Positions 8,614 to 18,700 are shown, counted from the stretch's first letter. The stretch is DNA of 64,000 bases from JAHBXL01 sp964409775 (GCA_964409775.1 CAYPEI010000006.1:62001-126000), one strand, 5' to 3'. Translations and numbers: made by a program. The notes: generated by a model from the letters alone, not told the origin.

Positions 8614-9126
8614 CTATCTGGCCTTCGCCAGCAGCACCACGACGTGTGCTTCCACCGCGCGCCCCTCCCCCACCGCATCCACCTTCTCGTGGCTCTTCCC
8701 TTTCACGTTGACCGCGTCAACCCCGGTCCCGAGCAGCGCGGCGATGTTCTGCCGCATCGCGTCTTTCAACGGACCGATCCGGGGCTTCTCCAGGATCACC
8801 GTCGCATCCACGTTGACCACCCGCCATCCCGCCGCCTTGACCCGGCGCACCGCCTCCACGACAAACTCCCGCGAGTCGCGGCCGTCGTTCTCGGGCGCGT
8901 TGTCCGGGAACATCTGCCCGATGTCCGGCATCGCCAGGGCCCCCATCATGGCATCCACGAGCGCGTGGTACAGCACATCCCCATCGGAGTGCGATACCGG
9001 GCCTTTGGGCCAGTCCTGCGTGACCCCCCCGATCACCAGAGGCCTGCCCTTGCCGGCCGGAGAACGATCCTCCAAGCGGTGAAGGTCGTATCCATGTCCG
9101 ATCCGAAGGCCTTCCGAACTACCCAT
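8614..9126 (-). CDS. ispF: 2-C-methyl-D-erythritol 2,4-cyclodiphosphate synthase
   Basis: The 170-residue protein catalyses the ring-forming step of the MEP isoprenoid pathway. GHGYDLHRL places metal ligands Asp14 and His16; the third His is in DVLYHALVDA. AHSDGD-like SHSDGD and NVKGKSHEK are also conserved. The ATG at 9126 is preceded by GAGGAAG at 5 nt, deciding the start over upstream in-frame codons. It stands alone without ispD and converges with the transporter gene; no clear terminator was seen in the 94 bp between them. Confidence 0.92.
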   Translation of the reverse strand: MGSSEGLRIGHGYDLHRLEDRSPAGKGRPLVIGGVTQDWPKGPVSHSDGDVLYHALVDAMMGALAMPDIGQMFPDNAPENDGRDSREFVVEAVRRVKAAGWRVVNVDATVILEKPRIGPLKDAMRQNIAALLGTGVDAVNVKGKSHEKVDAVGEGRAVEAHVVVLLAKAR

Positions 9127-9307
9127 TTTCACTTCCTCGACGGCCATCCGACCGGGTTTCATCAGGAACAATCGACCCACTGGACGATACACAGAGCCCG
9201 GTCCCTTGGATACCTGGGGGACTTGCCCTTCCACCGGCGCGAACCGGCCGAATCGGTACGCGTCGGAGACTGAATGCCGGCGGGACGCCGGATGCAGGAG
9301 ACTGAAG

Positions 9308-9781
9308 ATGCTCAAGACCCGCCACAACACATGGTTTCTGCCCATAACCCTCGGCGCCACCGTGGCATGCTGCGTTTCCGCCGGATGCTGGAACACCAAC
9401 GGCGGAGGAAGCCTGCTGAGCGAGGGCGGTGTCGGCGCGTCGTTCGACAACCACGTGTACGTGAGCCGATCCTGGCAGCCCTGGACCGTCACGGTCCGCG
9501 ACACCCGCACGGGTCAGGCATTCTGGTCGATCGATGTGCCGGTCGGGAAGAAACTCGCGATCCAGTTCATGCAGGGACACGGCACCGATTCGCAGTACAC
9601 GCCGGACCTGATGAAGTGGGGCCTCATGGAAGAGAACGCCTCGTTCTCGAATCTGATGAACTCGATGCCCGTCCCCGCCGCGGATGTGCGGCGCCTGGAG
9701 CCCACGCTGCGGGCTGTCCCCGAGTTGCCTCCGGACATGTCCGGCCGTGCAAATGCCAGCGCACCTGTTCAGGTCCGCTAA
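9308..9781 (+). CDS. Small putative lipoprotein, unknown function
   Basis: The 157-residue protein begins with a hydrophobic segment ending in AGCWN, a plausible lipobox with Cys at residue 27. The middle, SWQPWTVTVRDTRTGQAFW, looks like a compact beta domain, and the rest is polar. Start ATG 9308 has CAGGAG about 8 nt upstream. I recognise no family. It is divergent from ispF. Confidence 0.65.
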   Translation: MLKTRHNTWFLPITLGATVACCVSAGCWNTNGGGSLLSEGGVGASFDNHVYVSRSWQPWTVTVRDTRTGQAFWSIDVPVGKKLAIQFMQGHGTDSQYTPDLMKWGLMEENASFSNLMNSMPVPAADVRRLEPTLRAVPELPPDMSGRANASAPVQVR

Positions 9782-9969
9782 ACGCCGCGCACATTCCGCG
9801 CATCGTCGCAAGTGCTTGGCTCCTAAGCGGCTGCGCGGTGGAAAACCACCTGCGTTCGTAGAGGATTCGGAAGTTACAAACCCGAACGGATGCGTCCGGG
9901 GGAACCGTCAATTTCTCACGCTATCCGCTTGAAAAACCGATAATTCTGCGTTTCGGACGCGCCGCGTGG

Positions 9970-9975
9970 TATGCT
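9970..9975 (+). promoter_or_regulatory. TATGCT -10-like box before the pseudopilin gene
   Basis: Six nt upstream of ATG 9982. The same hexamer and spacing occur before asnB. Confidence 0.5.
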
Positions 9976-9981
9976 TTGGGC

Positions 9982-10827
9982 ATGTCCAACAGACCGGGTC
10001 AGACCATTTGTGAGGGAAGAGAGGTCTGCGCCGATCGTCGTGGCTTCACGATTATTGAGCTGCTCGTCGTCCTTGCGATCATCGCGATCCTGGTGAGTCT
10101 GCTGCTCGCCGGACTGCGCGGCGCAAGGGAGGCGGCGCGCACGACCGTGTGTCTGTCGAACCAGCGACAGATCGCGCTCGCCGCGCTGAACTACGCCAAC
10201 CACAACCGCGACTACATTCTGCGCGAGGGCTCGGTACGTCCGCCTCCGCACGACCGCGATCGGCTCAGTTGGGCGGTCGGTGTGCGCCCATACCTTGACG
10301 ACTCCATCGCCGCCGATCAGGATCTCGACGACCTGTTCGCCAAGGCGCCGTACTACAAGGACCCCTCGCGCCGGCCCGATCGGCACAACATCCACTTCGT
10401 CGCGAACTCGTTCCCGTTCATCATGGTCGCCGACGGAATGGGTGGACAGTCTCCCCAGGTTGACCTCCGCGGCAGGAGCGACTTCAGGTATCGCCGCGGG
10501 CCGACCAAACTGACGAGGCTGGGATTCCCTGAGCAGACGCTGTACCTCACCGAATTCGGGGATGATCCCGATGAGGCCTTGGCGAATCAGAACGAGACGC
10601 TGCCCCTGACCGATCTGGATCGGTCCCAACTCTACGACGTCTGGGACCCGCTCCACATCACCGAAGGCTCCGCATCGCTCCGCATCGCTCCGCGCCGCCA
10701 CGGCAACTCGGGCAACGCCGCGTTCATGGATGGTCATGCCGCCACGCTCCGCGCATCGGACCTGACCGAACTCCCACCCGCCAGCAATATCTGGGACGAC
10801 CGGGATTATGGGGTCCGCCTCAACTGA
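9982..10827 (+). CDS. Type II secretion/pilin-like protein with H-X9-DG C-terminal motif
   Basis: The 281-residue protein has a type IV pilin N-terminus: a short leader, then RRGFTIIELLVVLAIIAILVSLL (cleavage after Gly, Glu at mature position 5). Near the C-terminus a His is followed by nine residues and Asp-Gly (RHGNSGNAAFMDGH), the signature of a large planctomycete family of prepilin-like proteins. It should be processed by prepilin peptidase and sit in the inner membrane/periplasm. gspD and gspE lie 17 kb away. A TTG at 9976 is in frame, but ATG 9982 fits the TATGCT box. An 11-bp tandem duplication near 10670 gives the SASLRIAPRR segment. A strong terminator follows. Confidence 0.85.
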   Translation: MSNRPGQTICEGREVCADRRGFTIIELLVVLAIIAILVSLLLAGLRGAREAARTTVCLSNQRQIALAALNYANHNRDYILREGSVRPPPHDRDRLSWAVGVRPYLDDSIAADQDLDDLFAKAPYYKDPSRRPDRHNIHFVANSFPFIMVADGMGGQSPQVDLRGRSDFRYRRGPTKLTRLGFPEQTLYLTEFGDDPDEALANQNETLPLTDLDRSQLYDVWDPLHITEGSASLRIAPRRHGNSGNAAFMDGHAATLRASDLTELPPASNIWDDRDYGVRLN

Positions 10828-10872
10828 GCGAATCCGCGGCGTTCCCGACGGTACAACAATGCAGTCCGATCA

Positions 10873-10900
10873 GGCCGACGCCGGGTCGTCGGCCTTTTTT
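10873..10900 (+). terminator. Rho-independent terminator
   Basis: GGCCGACG and CGTCGGCC form a perfect 8-bp stem with a 6-nt loop, followed directly by six T. It ends the pseudopilin transcript. Confidence 0.9.
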
Positions 10901-10927
10901 CTGCGCGCAGTCCAGGGAGCAATCGCC

Positions 10928-11992
10928 ATGTTCGCTCACGCCCTGCTTTCCGCCACGCTCGCCCTTTCCGCGGTGACTCTCGCCCAGCAGCCTGCCGCTC
11001 CGCCTCCACCCCCGGCGGCGGCGAAGCCCGCTCCCAAGCAGCCCGAGACCACACCGGACGGAAAGACCGTCTTCCCCGGCCCCAAGGGCAAGAAGGTCGC
11101 CTTTCCGCTGGAGTTGTACGACGAGAGCGCGGACGGCGCCACGCAGATCCGCGAGGCTTCGGTCCGCGCGCGTACCGACAACCGGCGGGTGCTCGTCATG
11201 TGGGGCGAGAACTACTGCGGATTCTGCGCCGAACTGCACGACCTCCTCGACTGGGAGGACCCGCGCCTGCGAACACTCGTCGCCAACGAGTACGAGTTCG
11301 TGAAGATCGATCTGGGCAAGGGATTTGCCAAGGCCGCCCACCTCGACCTGGCCAAGGGATACGGCACGGACATCCGCGCGGGCGGAGCGCCGGCGCTGAC
11401 GATCATCGACCCGTTCACCAGCAAGGCCGCGGCATCGCTCGACGGCAAGGGCGCGCTGGCGCAGCCCATGACCATGCAGCGGGTGTATGACGAGCAGAAA
11501 CTCTATACGTTTCTGTTCGAGAACCGGCCGGTCCCGAAGATCGCGATGACGGTGTTCAGCGAGCAACTGGTCTTCGCGGGACGCGCAAACAAGAAGTTGC
11601 TGGTCTGGTTCGGCGAGCCGGAGTCCCCCGCCTCCGCAGAACTGCACCGGTGGTTCAACGACCCCGCGGTCGCCGAGGTGATCGGTGTCGGATACCTGGT
11701 GACAAAGATCGATCCGCAGCGGATGACCACCGGCCGCGTCGTGATGGACCGCGTCACCGGCAAGCCCGGAGCCCCATGCCCGTTCATCGCCATCGTCAAT
11801 AGTCAGGGCCAGCCGATCGACGGCGAGGCGGTCCTCGAAGGCTACCCATCGACCTCGGAGCAGCGGGCCGCCCTGCGCAAGGCATTGCTCTCGCACGGCC
11901 CGACCATCGATGGTGCCAAGTTGGATGCCGCGCTCGCGAAACTCCCGGAGAAGCCCGCCCAGCCCGCGCCCCGCGGCCCACAGCGGCCGTGA
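10928..11992 (+). CDS. Secreted thioredoxin-like protein with CGFC motif
   Basis: The 354-residue protein starts with a signal peptide (cleavage probably after TLAQQ) and a Pro/Ala-rich linker. The first thioredoxin-like domain has Cys97-Gly-Phe-Cys100 in WGENYCGFC. A second region (ANKKLLVWFGEPESPAS) keeps the fold pattern but lacks both redox Cys. The tail is Pro/Ala-rich. A periplasmic thiol-disulfide role is inferred. ATG 10928 is chosen because the signal peptide starts there; upstream in-frame sequence crosses the terminator. Confidence 0.78.
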   Translation: MFAHALLSATLALSAVTLAQQPAAPPPPPAAAKPAPKQPETTPDGKTVFPGPKGKKVAFPLELYDESADGATQIREASVRARTDNRRVLVMWGENYCGFCAELHDLLDWEDPRLRTLVANEYEFVKIDLGKGFAKAAHLDLAKGYGTDIRAGGAPALTIIDPFTSKAAASLDGKGALAQPMTMQRVYDEQKLYTFLFENRPVPKIAMTVFSEQLVFAGRANKKLLVWFGEPESPASAELHRWFNDPAVAEVIGVGYLVTKIDPQRMTTGRVVMDRVTGKPGAPCPFIAIVNSQGQPIDGEAVLEGYPSTSEQRAALRKALLSHGPTIDGAKLDAALAKLPEKPAQPAPRGPQRP

Positions 11993-12055
11993 ATGCGGCC
12001 CGCGTGCGCGGGTACATCCCCTTGCCTTCCGCTCGAAGTCGGGAACGCTGATCGA

Positions 12056-12628
12056 TCACGCGCCGCCGACGGTCAGCCCCACGGGCTGCGGCCGCACGCG
12101 ATGCGTGGGCTCGATGACCAGGCCGAGCGGGGCGCGCTTGCCTCCGGGGGTCACCGGAGGGATTCCCTGCTGATCAATGTGCCGCTGGATCGCCATGATG
12201 CCCTCGAGCAACTGCTCCGGGCGGGGCGGACAGCCGGGGATGTACACGTCCACCGGGATGAACTGATCGCAGCCCTGCACCACCGCGTAGGTATCGAACA
12301 CCCCGCCGGTGCTGGCGCAGGCGCCCATCGACAGCACCCACTTGGGCTCGGTCATCTGCTCATAGATGCGCTGCAGAACCGGCATCATCTTGATGGAGAT
12401 CCGCCCGGCGACGATGAGCAGATCCGCCTGCCGCGGCGAGAAACTCATCCGCTCCATGCCGAAGCGAGCCACGTCGTAGCGGCTTGAGGCGACCGCCATG
12501 AGTTCGATTCCGCAGCATGCGGTCGCGAAGGGCATGGGCCAGAGCGAACTGCGGCGCGCCCAGTTGATCACCCGGGAGAGTTGCGTCGTCAGAAATCCGT
12601 CAACGGGGATGGCGGCTTCAATGCCCAT
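12056..12628 (-). CDS. nuoB: NADH-quinone oxidoreductase subunit B
   Basis: The 190-residue protein carries the ligands of cluster N2: adjacent Cys38-Cys39 (ACCGIE), Cys104 (GACAS) and Cys133 (PGCPPRPE). As part of complex I it passes electrons to quinone. All other nuo genes are absent here, so this is an orphan copy. It is last in a minus-strand run (RluB-like, yihY, small lipoprotein, nuoB), 18 bp after the lipoprotein gene. It could serve the main complex or be a second NuoB-like paralogue. Confidence 0.93.
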   Translation of the reverse strand: MGIEAAIPVDGFLTTQLSRVINWARRSSLWPMPFATACCGIELMAVASSRYDVARFGMERMSFSPRQADLLIVAGRISIKMMPVLQRIYEQMTEPKWVLSMGACASTGGVFDTYAVVQGCDQFIPVDVYIPGCPPRPEQLLEGIMAIQRHIDQQGIPPVTPGGKRAPLGLVIEPTHRVRPQPVGLTVGGA

Positions 12629-12646
12629 GTGAGTCGATCCTGGGTG

Positions 12647-12907
12647 TCATTCTCGCTGCGGGGAGGGGGGGATCTTCGAGCCGGACCGCGTGCCCGACTC
12701 CTGCTTTCCGAACAGCCAGTCATCGACCGCACTGTTGCGCTGATACGGCTCCGAGACGTTGTACTGGTCGGCCCCGAATCCGGTCGCCCGAGTGACCCGC
12801 TGGTAGCAACCGGGAAGGACGCCGATGCACATCGCCGCCGCCAGAACGATCGAGACCACGCTCGCCGAGAGAGGGGTGGCATGCGTCCGGTGCGATTTGG
12901 CTGCCAT
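12647..12907 (-). CDS. Small lipoprotein in the yihY-nuoB operon
   Basis: The 86-residue protein has a signal with lipobox LPGC (Cys near residue 36) and a polar C-terminal part with no recognised domain. AAGGAG lies 8 nt before ATG 12907; the GTG at 12916 overlaps this site and is less likely. It lies 12 bp after yihY and just before nuoB. Confidence 0.65.
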   Translation of the reverse strand: MAAKSHRTHATPLSASVVSIVLAAAMCIGVLPGCYQRVTRATGFGADQYNVSEPYQRNSAVDDWLFGKQESGTRSGSKIPPSPQRE

Positions 12908-12919
12908 GGAAAACACTCC

Positions 12920-14587
12920 TTAGCCGGGCTCCGGAAGGGTAGCCGTCGGGCCGCCGGATCGCGATGGCGACACGGCGGAAGTTTGTTCCCCGCGTGCGGC
13001 GGTCGCGGCCTCAACCGGTGCACCACGCGCCTCGGCCGCCACCTGGCGTGAGGACTGGCCGACCCCGGTGATCGACGCAAGCGTCTGCTCCCCGACCGCG
13101 TCGAGTTGCGCCTTGTGGAGCCGGACAATCGCATCGTCCTCGCCGGTCATGCCCGCGAGTTCGTATCCCATCTCCAGGATCTCGGAGACGCGGATGGTCG
13201 CCGGCGACCGCGCGAGGGCGAACGCCGGTTCGACCTCATCCGCGGCACCGTCGATCCGGTGCAGCAGCGTCCGTTCAGCGAGCCTGGCCAGCACCATCCG
13301 AACAACCGGATCAGGCAGCCCGGTTGACTTGGCGATCGCCGGGGCATCCAGCGTCTTGCCCGACTCGAATCCCCGGGCGATCGAGGTCAGCACCACCAGC
13401 GCCGCCGCGGGATCGACCAGCGTGGGGCCGAAGTCCTGGAACGGCTGGGCGCGGGTCTTGGCACGTCCGTGCTGCATCTCGTAGGCGATCTGGAGGCCGA
13501 ACAGCACGATCAGCCAGGTGAAGTACACCCAGAGCAGGAACAGCGGGATCAACGCCAGCGCACCATACAGGCGGGCCGTTCCGGTGAAATAGGTCAGGTA
13601 CTGCGTGAAGCCCCACTTGCCCGCTTCCCAGAGAATCGCCGCCGCGAGCGCACCGACCAGCGCGGGACGCACCCGCACCTTGGTGTTCGGCACGCTGATG
13701 TACGCAACGAAGAAGAAGCCCGTGCTGATGGCCACCGTGGTCGCATAGCCGATCGCCGTCATCGTGACCGTGCCCGCACCGAGTTCCACGCCTCCCGCCG
13801 CGGCGAGTTTCTCCGCCCGGCCCATGAACTGCTGCCCGACGTAGAACGTTGCAATCAGCGCGAGCGGTCCGAGCGTCAGCAGCGTCCAGTACTGCATGAC
13901 GCGCCGGATCCAACTCCGTCCGCGCGGAACGCGGTAGATCTGGTTGAACGCACGCTCGACTTCCACGAGCATCGCCATCGCGGCGTAGACGAGCATCGCC
14001 GCGCCGGCGAACCCGATCGCCTTGAGCGAGATGCTGTTCACCCGCTCGATCAGGTCCGTGATCCACTTGTCCACCGCGGCCGGCGGACCGGGCTGGGCGC
14101 TGCCCGTGCCGGGCGTCTGCGCCGCATCGGTGGCAGGCTCCGAACCGCTATGCCCCGGATCGCTCGAAGGAGGTGGCGGCGGGCCGATCATCCCCGAGCC
14201 CCACTCCGCGGCGATCTCCTTGGGAACCGCGATCGCCGACAGCCCGCTGTACTCCAGCGACTTTTCAACCGCTGTGCGGACGTGCTCTTCGGAGGCGAAG
14301 TACTTCACCGCGACCAGCGCCACGATGATCACCGGAAGCAGGCCGAAGATCGTGCGGTAGGCCAGAGCAGCCGCCATCTGGGGCAGGCGGGAACGCTGCG
14401 CATCGGCCGCGGCCGACCGCACCGTGGTCAGCGCCGGATCGGCCGGCCGCTTGGCCGCGAAGAACCCGGCCCGCGCCTTGGACGCGGTCCTGGCCACGCC
14501 GCTCATTCCTACCAAGGCGCCGCTGGAGGGCTGCCGAGCAGCCTCCATTGACGGGCGGTCGGGTGTCGGGCGCGGCTTGCCGATCAT
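12920..14587 (-). CDS. YihY/BrkB family inner-membrane protein with C-terminal extension
   Basis: The 555-residue protein has the BrkB/YihY membrane domain with about six hydrophobic segments from residue ~70 to ~400 (MAAALAYRTIFGLLPVI; AFNQIYRVPRGRSWIRRVMQYW). A low-complexity Pro/Gly loop follows the first transmembrane region. The C-terminal ~150 residues resemble a winged-helix segment (AIAKSTGLPDPVVRMVLARLAERTLL) with an Ala/Ser tail. These proteins were once called ribonuclease BN; that role is not accepted and the function is unknown. Its ATG overlaps the upstream stop codon by 4 nt (ATGA), suggesting translational coupling. Confidence 0.88.
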   Translation of the reverse strand: MIGKPRPTPDRPSMEAARQPSSGALVGMSGVARTASKARAGFFAAKRPADPALTTVRSAAADAQRSRLPQMAAALAYRTIFGLLPVIIVALVAVKYFASEEHVRTAVEKSLEYSGLSAIAVPKEIAAEWGSGMIGPPPPPSSDPGHSGSEPATDAAQTPGTGSAQPGPPAAVDKWITDLIERVNSISLKAIGFAGAAMLVYAAMAMLVEVERAFNQIYRVPRGRSWIRRVMQYWTLLTLGPLALIATFYVGQQFMGRAEKLAAAGGVELGAGTVTMTAIGYATTVAISTGFFFVAYISVPNTKVRVRPALVGALAAAILWEAGKWGFTQYLTYFTGTARLYGALALIPLFLLWVYFTWLIVLFGLQIAYEMQHGRAKTRAQPFQDFGPTLVDPAAALVVLTSIARGFESGKTLDAPAIAKSTGLPDPVVRMVLARLAERTLLHRIDGAADEVEPAFALARSPATIRVSEILEMGYELAGMTGEDDAIVRLHKAQLDAVGEQTLASITGVGQSSRQVAAEARGAPVEAATAARGEQTSAVSPSRSGGPTATLPEPG

Positions 14588-15597
14588 CGCTGAACCTCGT
14601 TCCGTTGATCGGCCTTTCGAGCCGGCAGGATGCGTCGCGGCGGCTTGACCGCATGGGCTTTCGGACTGGGCTTGCCTCGCGAACCCCTGGCACCGGTCCC
14701 CGGGCCACGGCGATCCCTGCCCGAGGCATGCTTCCCGCCGCGAGTGTCCCGCCCCGCAGTCGCATCGGACTGCTGGGCAAGGCCAGCGGCCTGCATCAGG
14801 TCATCGAGTTCGGTCCGCGAAAGGAATCGCCAGTTGCCGCTCGGAATGCCGCGGATCGAGACCGGCCCGATCGCCGTCCTGATCAGCCGCTTCACTTTGA
14901 GCCCCGCATCGAAGACCAGTGCATCGATGCGAAGGCGGGGAGACTCGCGGAGGGTGACCTCAAGTTCGGTCTCCGCACCTTCTTCCGACAGCACCCGAAC
15001 CGCGTCCGCCGCGCGTGGATGATCCGGCCCGAGCGAAGCCGACAGCCGGCTCCGCAGGCGGGCAAGCACATCGCCCGGAACCCTGCCCCGGACGATCACG
15101 ACATAGGTCCGCGGCACGCCGTAGCGGGCATGCGTCAAGCGGTTCGCGATCTCGCCGTCGTTCGTGAGCAGGACCAGCCCGGTGTCGTGAAAGCCCAGTC
15201 TCCCAACGGGAAACAGCCGCCCGAGGTCCTTGTCCGCGACCAGGTCCATCACCGTGCGGCGTGCGCCCCGGGGCCCGCCGGCATCGGTCGCATCTGCGCC
15301 GTGGGGGTCGTCCTTCGTGGTCGCGAGCGTGCGATCGGGCTTGTTGACCGCGATATAGACGCGCCGGGACTCAGACCTGCCCCTGCCCCGCGCGCCCCCC
15401 AGTTCGATCTTGCGGCCGTTGACGACAACCTGGTCAGTCCGCTGATTGATGAAGACCGGCAGATCGGTGACGACCTTGCCGTTCACACGCACCTCGCCGC
15501 GGGCGATCATCGCCTCGCATTCTCGCCGCGAGGCAACGCCTGCATCAGCCATCGCTCGCTGCAGACGAAGTCCGTTCGGGTTTCGGGTGGTCTTCAC
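14584..15597 (-). CDS. RluB/RsuA-family pseudouridine synthase with altered catalytic site
   Basis: The 337-residue protein has an N-terminal S4 RNA-binding domain (LQRAMADAGVASRREC), then the synthase domain (VNKPDRTLAT; PVGRLGFHDTGLVLLTND) and a long basic tail rich in Arg, Lys and Gly. The family motif is normally GRLD, whose Asp is the catalytic residue; here it reads GRLG, with an Asp three residues on (HDTG). It may be inactive, may use the shifted Asp, or may act as a binding protein. Start: GTG 15597, needed to keep the S4 domain and supported by a TACGAT box 5 nt upstream. Confidence 0.82.
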   Translation of the reverse strand: MKTTRNPNGLRLQRAMADAGVASRRECEAMIARGEVRVNGKVVTDLPVFINQRTDQVVVNGRKIELGGARGRGRSESRRVYIAVNKPDRTLATTKDDPHGADATDAGGPRGARRTVMDLVADKDLGRLFPVGRLGFHDTGLVLLTNDGEIANRLTHARYGVPRTYVVIVRGRVPGDVLARLRSRLSASLGPDHPRAADAVRVLSEEGAETELEVTLRESPRLRIDALVFDAGLKVKRLIRTAIGPVSIRGIPSGNWRFLSRTELDDLMQAAGLAQQSDATAGRDTRGGKHASGRDRRGPGTGARGSRGKPSPKAHAVKPPRRILPARKADQRNEVQR

Positions 15598-15602
15598 TGA
15601 CA

Positions 15603-15608
15603 ATCGTA
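15603..15608 (-). promoter_or_regulatory. TACGAT -10-like box before the RluB-like operon
   Basis: Five nt upstream of GTG 15597; would give a leaderless operon transcript. Confidence 0.4.
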
Positions 15609-15648
15609 CGCGCCCGAAAGAAAGGCTGTGGTGATGCGCGGAGCGCAG

Positions 15649-15677
15649 AAAAGGACCCCCACCGGGGGTGGGGGTCC
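15649..15677 (-). terminator. Rho-independent terminator after the giant gene
   Basis: On the minus strand an 11-bp perfect stem (GGACCCCCACC / GGTGGGGGTCC) with a 3-nt loop is followed by TTTT. It lies about 40 nt after the stop codon at 15716. Confidence 0.85.
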
Positions 15678-15715
15678 ATGCGTTCGAGGTTCCAGACAGA
15701 CGGCGACCGGCCGGA

Positions 15716-18700
15716 TCAGAATCGCCGCGCGATGTAGGACTGAGCAAGCGTCAGGCTGTTTTGCGATCCCATGTAGAAGTTGGTGTCGGTGATGACGTCG
15801 GATCCGCCGGAGAGCGACCGCAACGCGTTCACGAACCGGACAGTCGTGGCGTTCTCGACGGAGTTCGCGGCCATCAGCGGGGTCGGGACCACCGCGCCCG
15901 TGACCGTGGTCTCCATGCGGAGACCGATCAACTCGCCGATGCGGCGTGCAACCGCATCCGTGAGTTGCGACACGAAGTTGTCCACACCGAGCTGGCTCGG
16001 ATCGTTCCCGAGCACGCCGAACGACGAGAGGAAGACCACGGCCTGATCCTCGAGGTTCACGTTGAAGGCATCGGACCGCTGAGATGCGCCGAACGTGCCG
16101 TCGTTGAAGAACTGGCTGGGCTCGGCGTTGCCCGCGAGGAAGACCGTCGAGAACGGCTGACCCTCAAAGGTCGCGGCCGACGTCGAAATCGTGATGTTGA
16201 GATTCGCGGCGACCAGCAGTGCGTTGAGGTTCGACACCAGGCTGTTGAGCACGTAAGTGTCCGCCGCGACGCCGCCGATTTGGCCGGAGAAGCCCAGGAC
16301 AGATGTGGTGTAGGGATCGATGCGGGTCGAGAGGCCGTTCCCGGCCTCGAGCCAGTCGATGACGCCGCCGAGCGTTTCCAGCAGAATGTTCTGGCCGAGT
16401 TTGACCGTTCCGCCGGTGCCGCGGGTGATGACTTCGAGCGTGTAGTCCGACCGAATCGCGCCCTGGATGTAGAGGGCATACGGCGCCGGCACGGGATTCG
16501 AAATGCCCTGCGCACCGGGCACGACAAACTCGATGAAGAAGTCGCCGTTCTCGTCGTACCCGTACTTGTTGCGCGGGTTGCTCAGCATCTGGGTCGTCTG
16601 CCCGCCGATCGGCAGGAAGTCGGACGGTGCGGCAACAAGTTTCGCATCGCTCAGCCCGGTGCCCGCGGGGACTTCGAAGATCCCGAAGATCGTGTCGCCC
16701 AGCAGATCGAGGCTGGAGAACGTCAGGCCCGTGCGCTCGCGGCCCTGGATGATCGGCGATAGGCCGATGTTCGAGCCGGTCTCGGTGAGCCGCAGCGTTG
16801 CGCGGATCCGGGTGCCCGGGGCGATCGGCTGACCGCCGTTGAGGTGGTACACGTCGATGTCCGGGGTAATGGTGGTCGGGTTGCCCGCCGCGCCGGGGGT
16901 GCCGATGGCCGACTCAACCACCTGGCGGATCACATCGTCCGCCGTGCCCCAGCGATTGTCCTTGCCGACGCGACGCGTGGAAACCACGCCGTCTGAACTG
17001 ATGCCGTTCACCACGTCGTCGCGGGTGTTGGGCACGCCGTCGGCGCCCCGGTCGAGCGTGAACGTGTAGCGCCCGTTGGTGATGCTCGCCAGGTCATCGG
17101 CCGTGCCGAAGATGCGGTCCGTGCCCGCGAAGGTGATCGGGAGCGGGGCATTGAGCAGGTCGGTGCCGTCGCCCGCGTCGGTGTCGCCGGCGAAGCCGGT
17201 GTCGCCGTCATCGAAGACCTCGACCGAGAACCGGTAGGAACCCACGGCCCCGGGAACCGGCGCCGCGTTGTTGATATTGTCGACGTTCGTGAGGTTGACG
17301 CCCGCCAGGTTCCCGGCGACGACGATGTAGTACGTCCCGGTGACCGTGACCAGGTACTGGTCCTCGTTGGAGAGTTCGCCTTCCTCGAGCGGCGCGTTCG
17401 GGAGCCGGCGGATCGGCCCGGTGATGCCGCCCGTCTGGTTGCCGAAGAGCCCGCCGAACGGATCGTTGGGATCGAAGTTGCCCAAGCCCGTGTTCGCCGC
17501 GAGTTGCACGCCGTTCGCGTCGTAGATCGCCCGGCCCGCGCGCTGGGCAACGCCCTGCATGCCGCCGAGCCTGAGAATCTGCCCGGCGCGGAGCGAGATG
17601 GCGTACACATCGGTATCGCCGCCGGCCCGGAACGTCGTGGCGTTGGAATCGGGGTGATCGCCGATCGTGCCGCGAAGCGTGAAGACACGGTTGACATCCG
17701 GAAGCCCGTCCGGGCTGCCGTTGTTGTCGAGGACGACGTTGAGGTCGATCGCGCCGTAGAAGTCGATCGACGGATCGGAGGCCGGGCTTCCGGAGTTGAT
17801 CTTGTCGCCGGCATCGCCGACGATGTCATCCCGCGAGAAGTCGTCGCCGATCGCGCCGTCGCCGTTGCCATCCAGGAACGACGACTGCGAGGCGCCGCGG
17901 AGGAAGGACGCGTTGAGCACGAACCGGTACACGCCCGGCCCGGGAACGCCGGGGAGTTGCGGCAGGCTGCGGTTGGAGATCGCCGTCGAGAACGTGATCG
18001 AGGCGGTCATGGTGCCGGGGTTGTAGGCGATCGTGTAGTCCACGCCGAGCGCAAGGCCGATCGTCAGCCCGCCGGAGCGAACCTCGAAGATGCTCAGCGC
18101 ATCGTTGAGGGTGCTGGCGTCCACGGGCTGATTGAATCGGATCTGGCCGACGTACACGCGCCCGTCCTCGATCACCTGGAGGTCTTCCACCTGAACCGGA
18201 ACGGCGTTCGCCGTCAGGCGGTTCACCGTGAAGTTCCCGGCGCTCAGGAAGTTGGCCCCGCCGACGCGGACCGTGCCGATCGTGCCGGTCGAGATCACGC
18301 GGTACTGCTGCGAGTTGAACTGCGAGCCGACCTGCGTGCCGGAAATGGTCACGCTTCCAATCGAGGATCGTCCGTCATCGGCCTTGTCATCGCTGGTGCC
18401 CAGGAAGCCGTCCGGCCCGCGGAGCACGCCCGCCGCAACATCCGAGCGGGTGAAGTTCCCGCCGACGACCACCTGGCCGATCGTTCCGTCGGTCACGATG
18501 TCGGCCGCGCGGCCAACACCGCCGAACGAGGCATCGGTGCCGAGGTCCGCTCCGGCGAGGAACGCTGTGCTGTCGACGTTGCCGCCGATGTTGATCGACG
18601 AAATCGTGTCCCGTGCCGACACCCGCGACTCGCTGGACGAGCCCGCGTTGAGCGATCGGATGATGCGCCCCGCCCGCACTCCCGCCCGCGCAAGCGAACC

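Noticed and set aside
10928..11992. Upstream start at 10808 for the thioredoxin-like protein
   Set aside because: It would run through a strong terminator and place the signal peptide 40 residues inside the protein.
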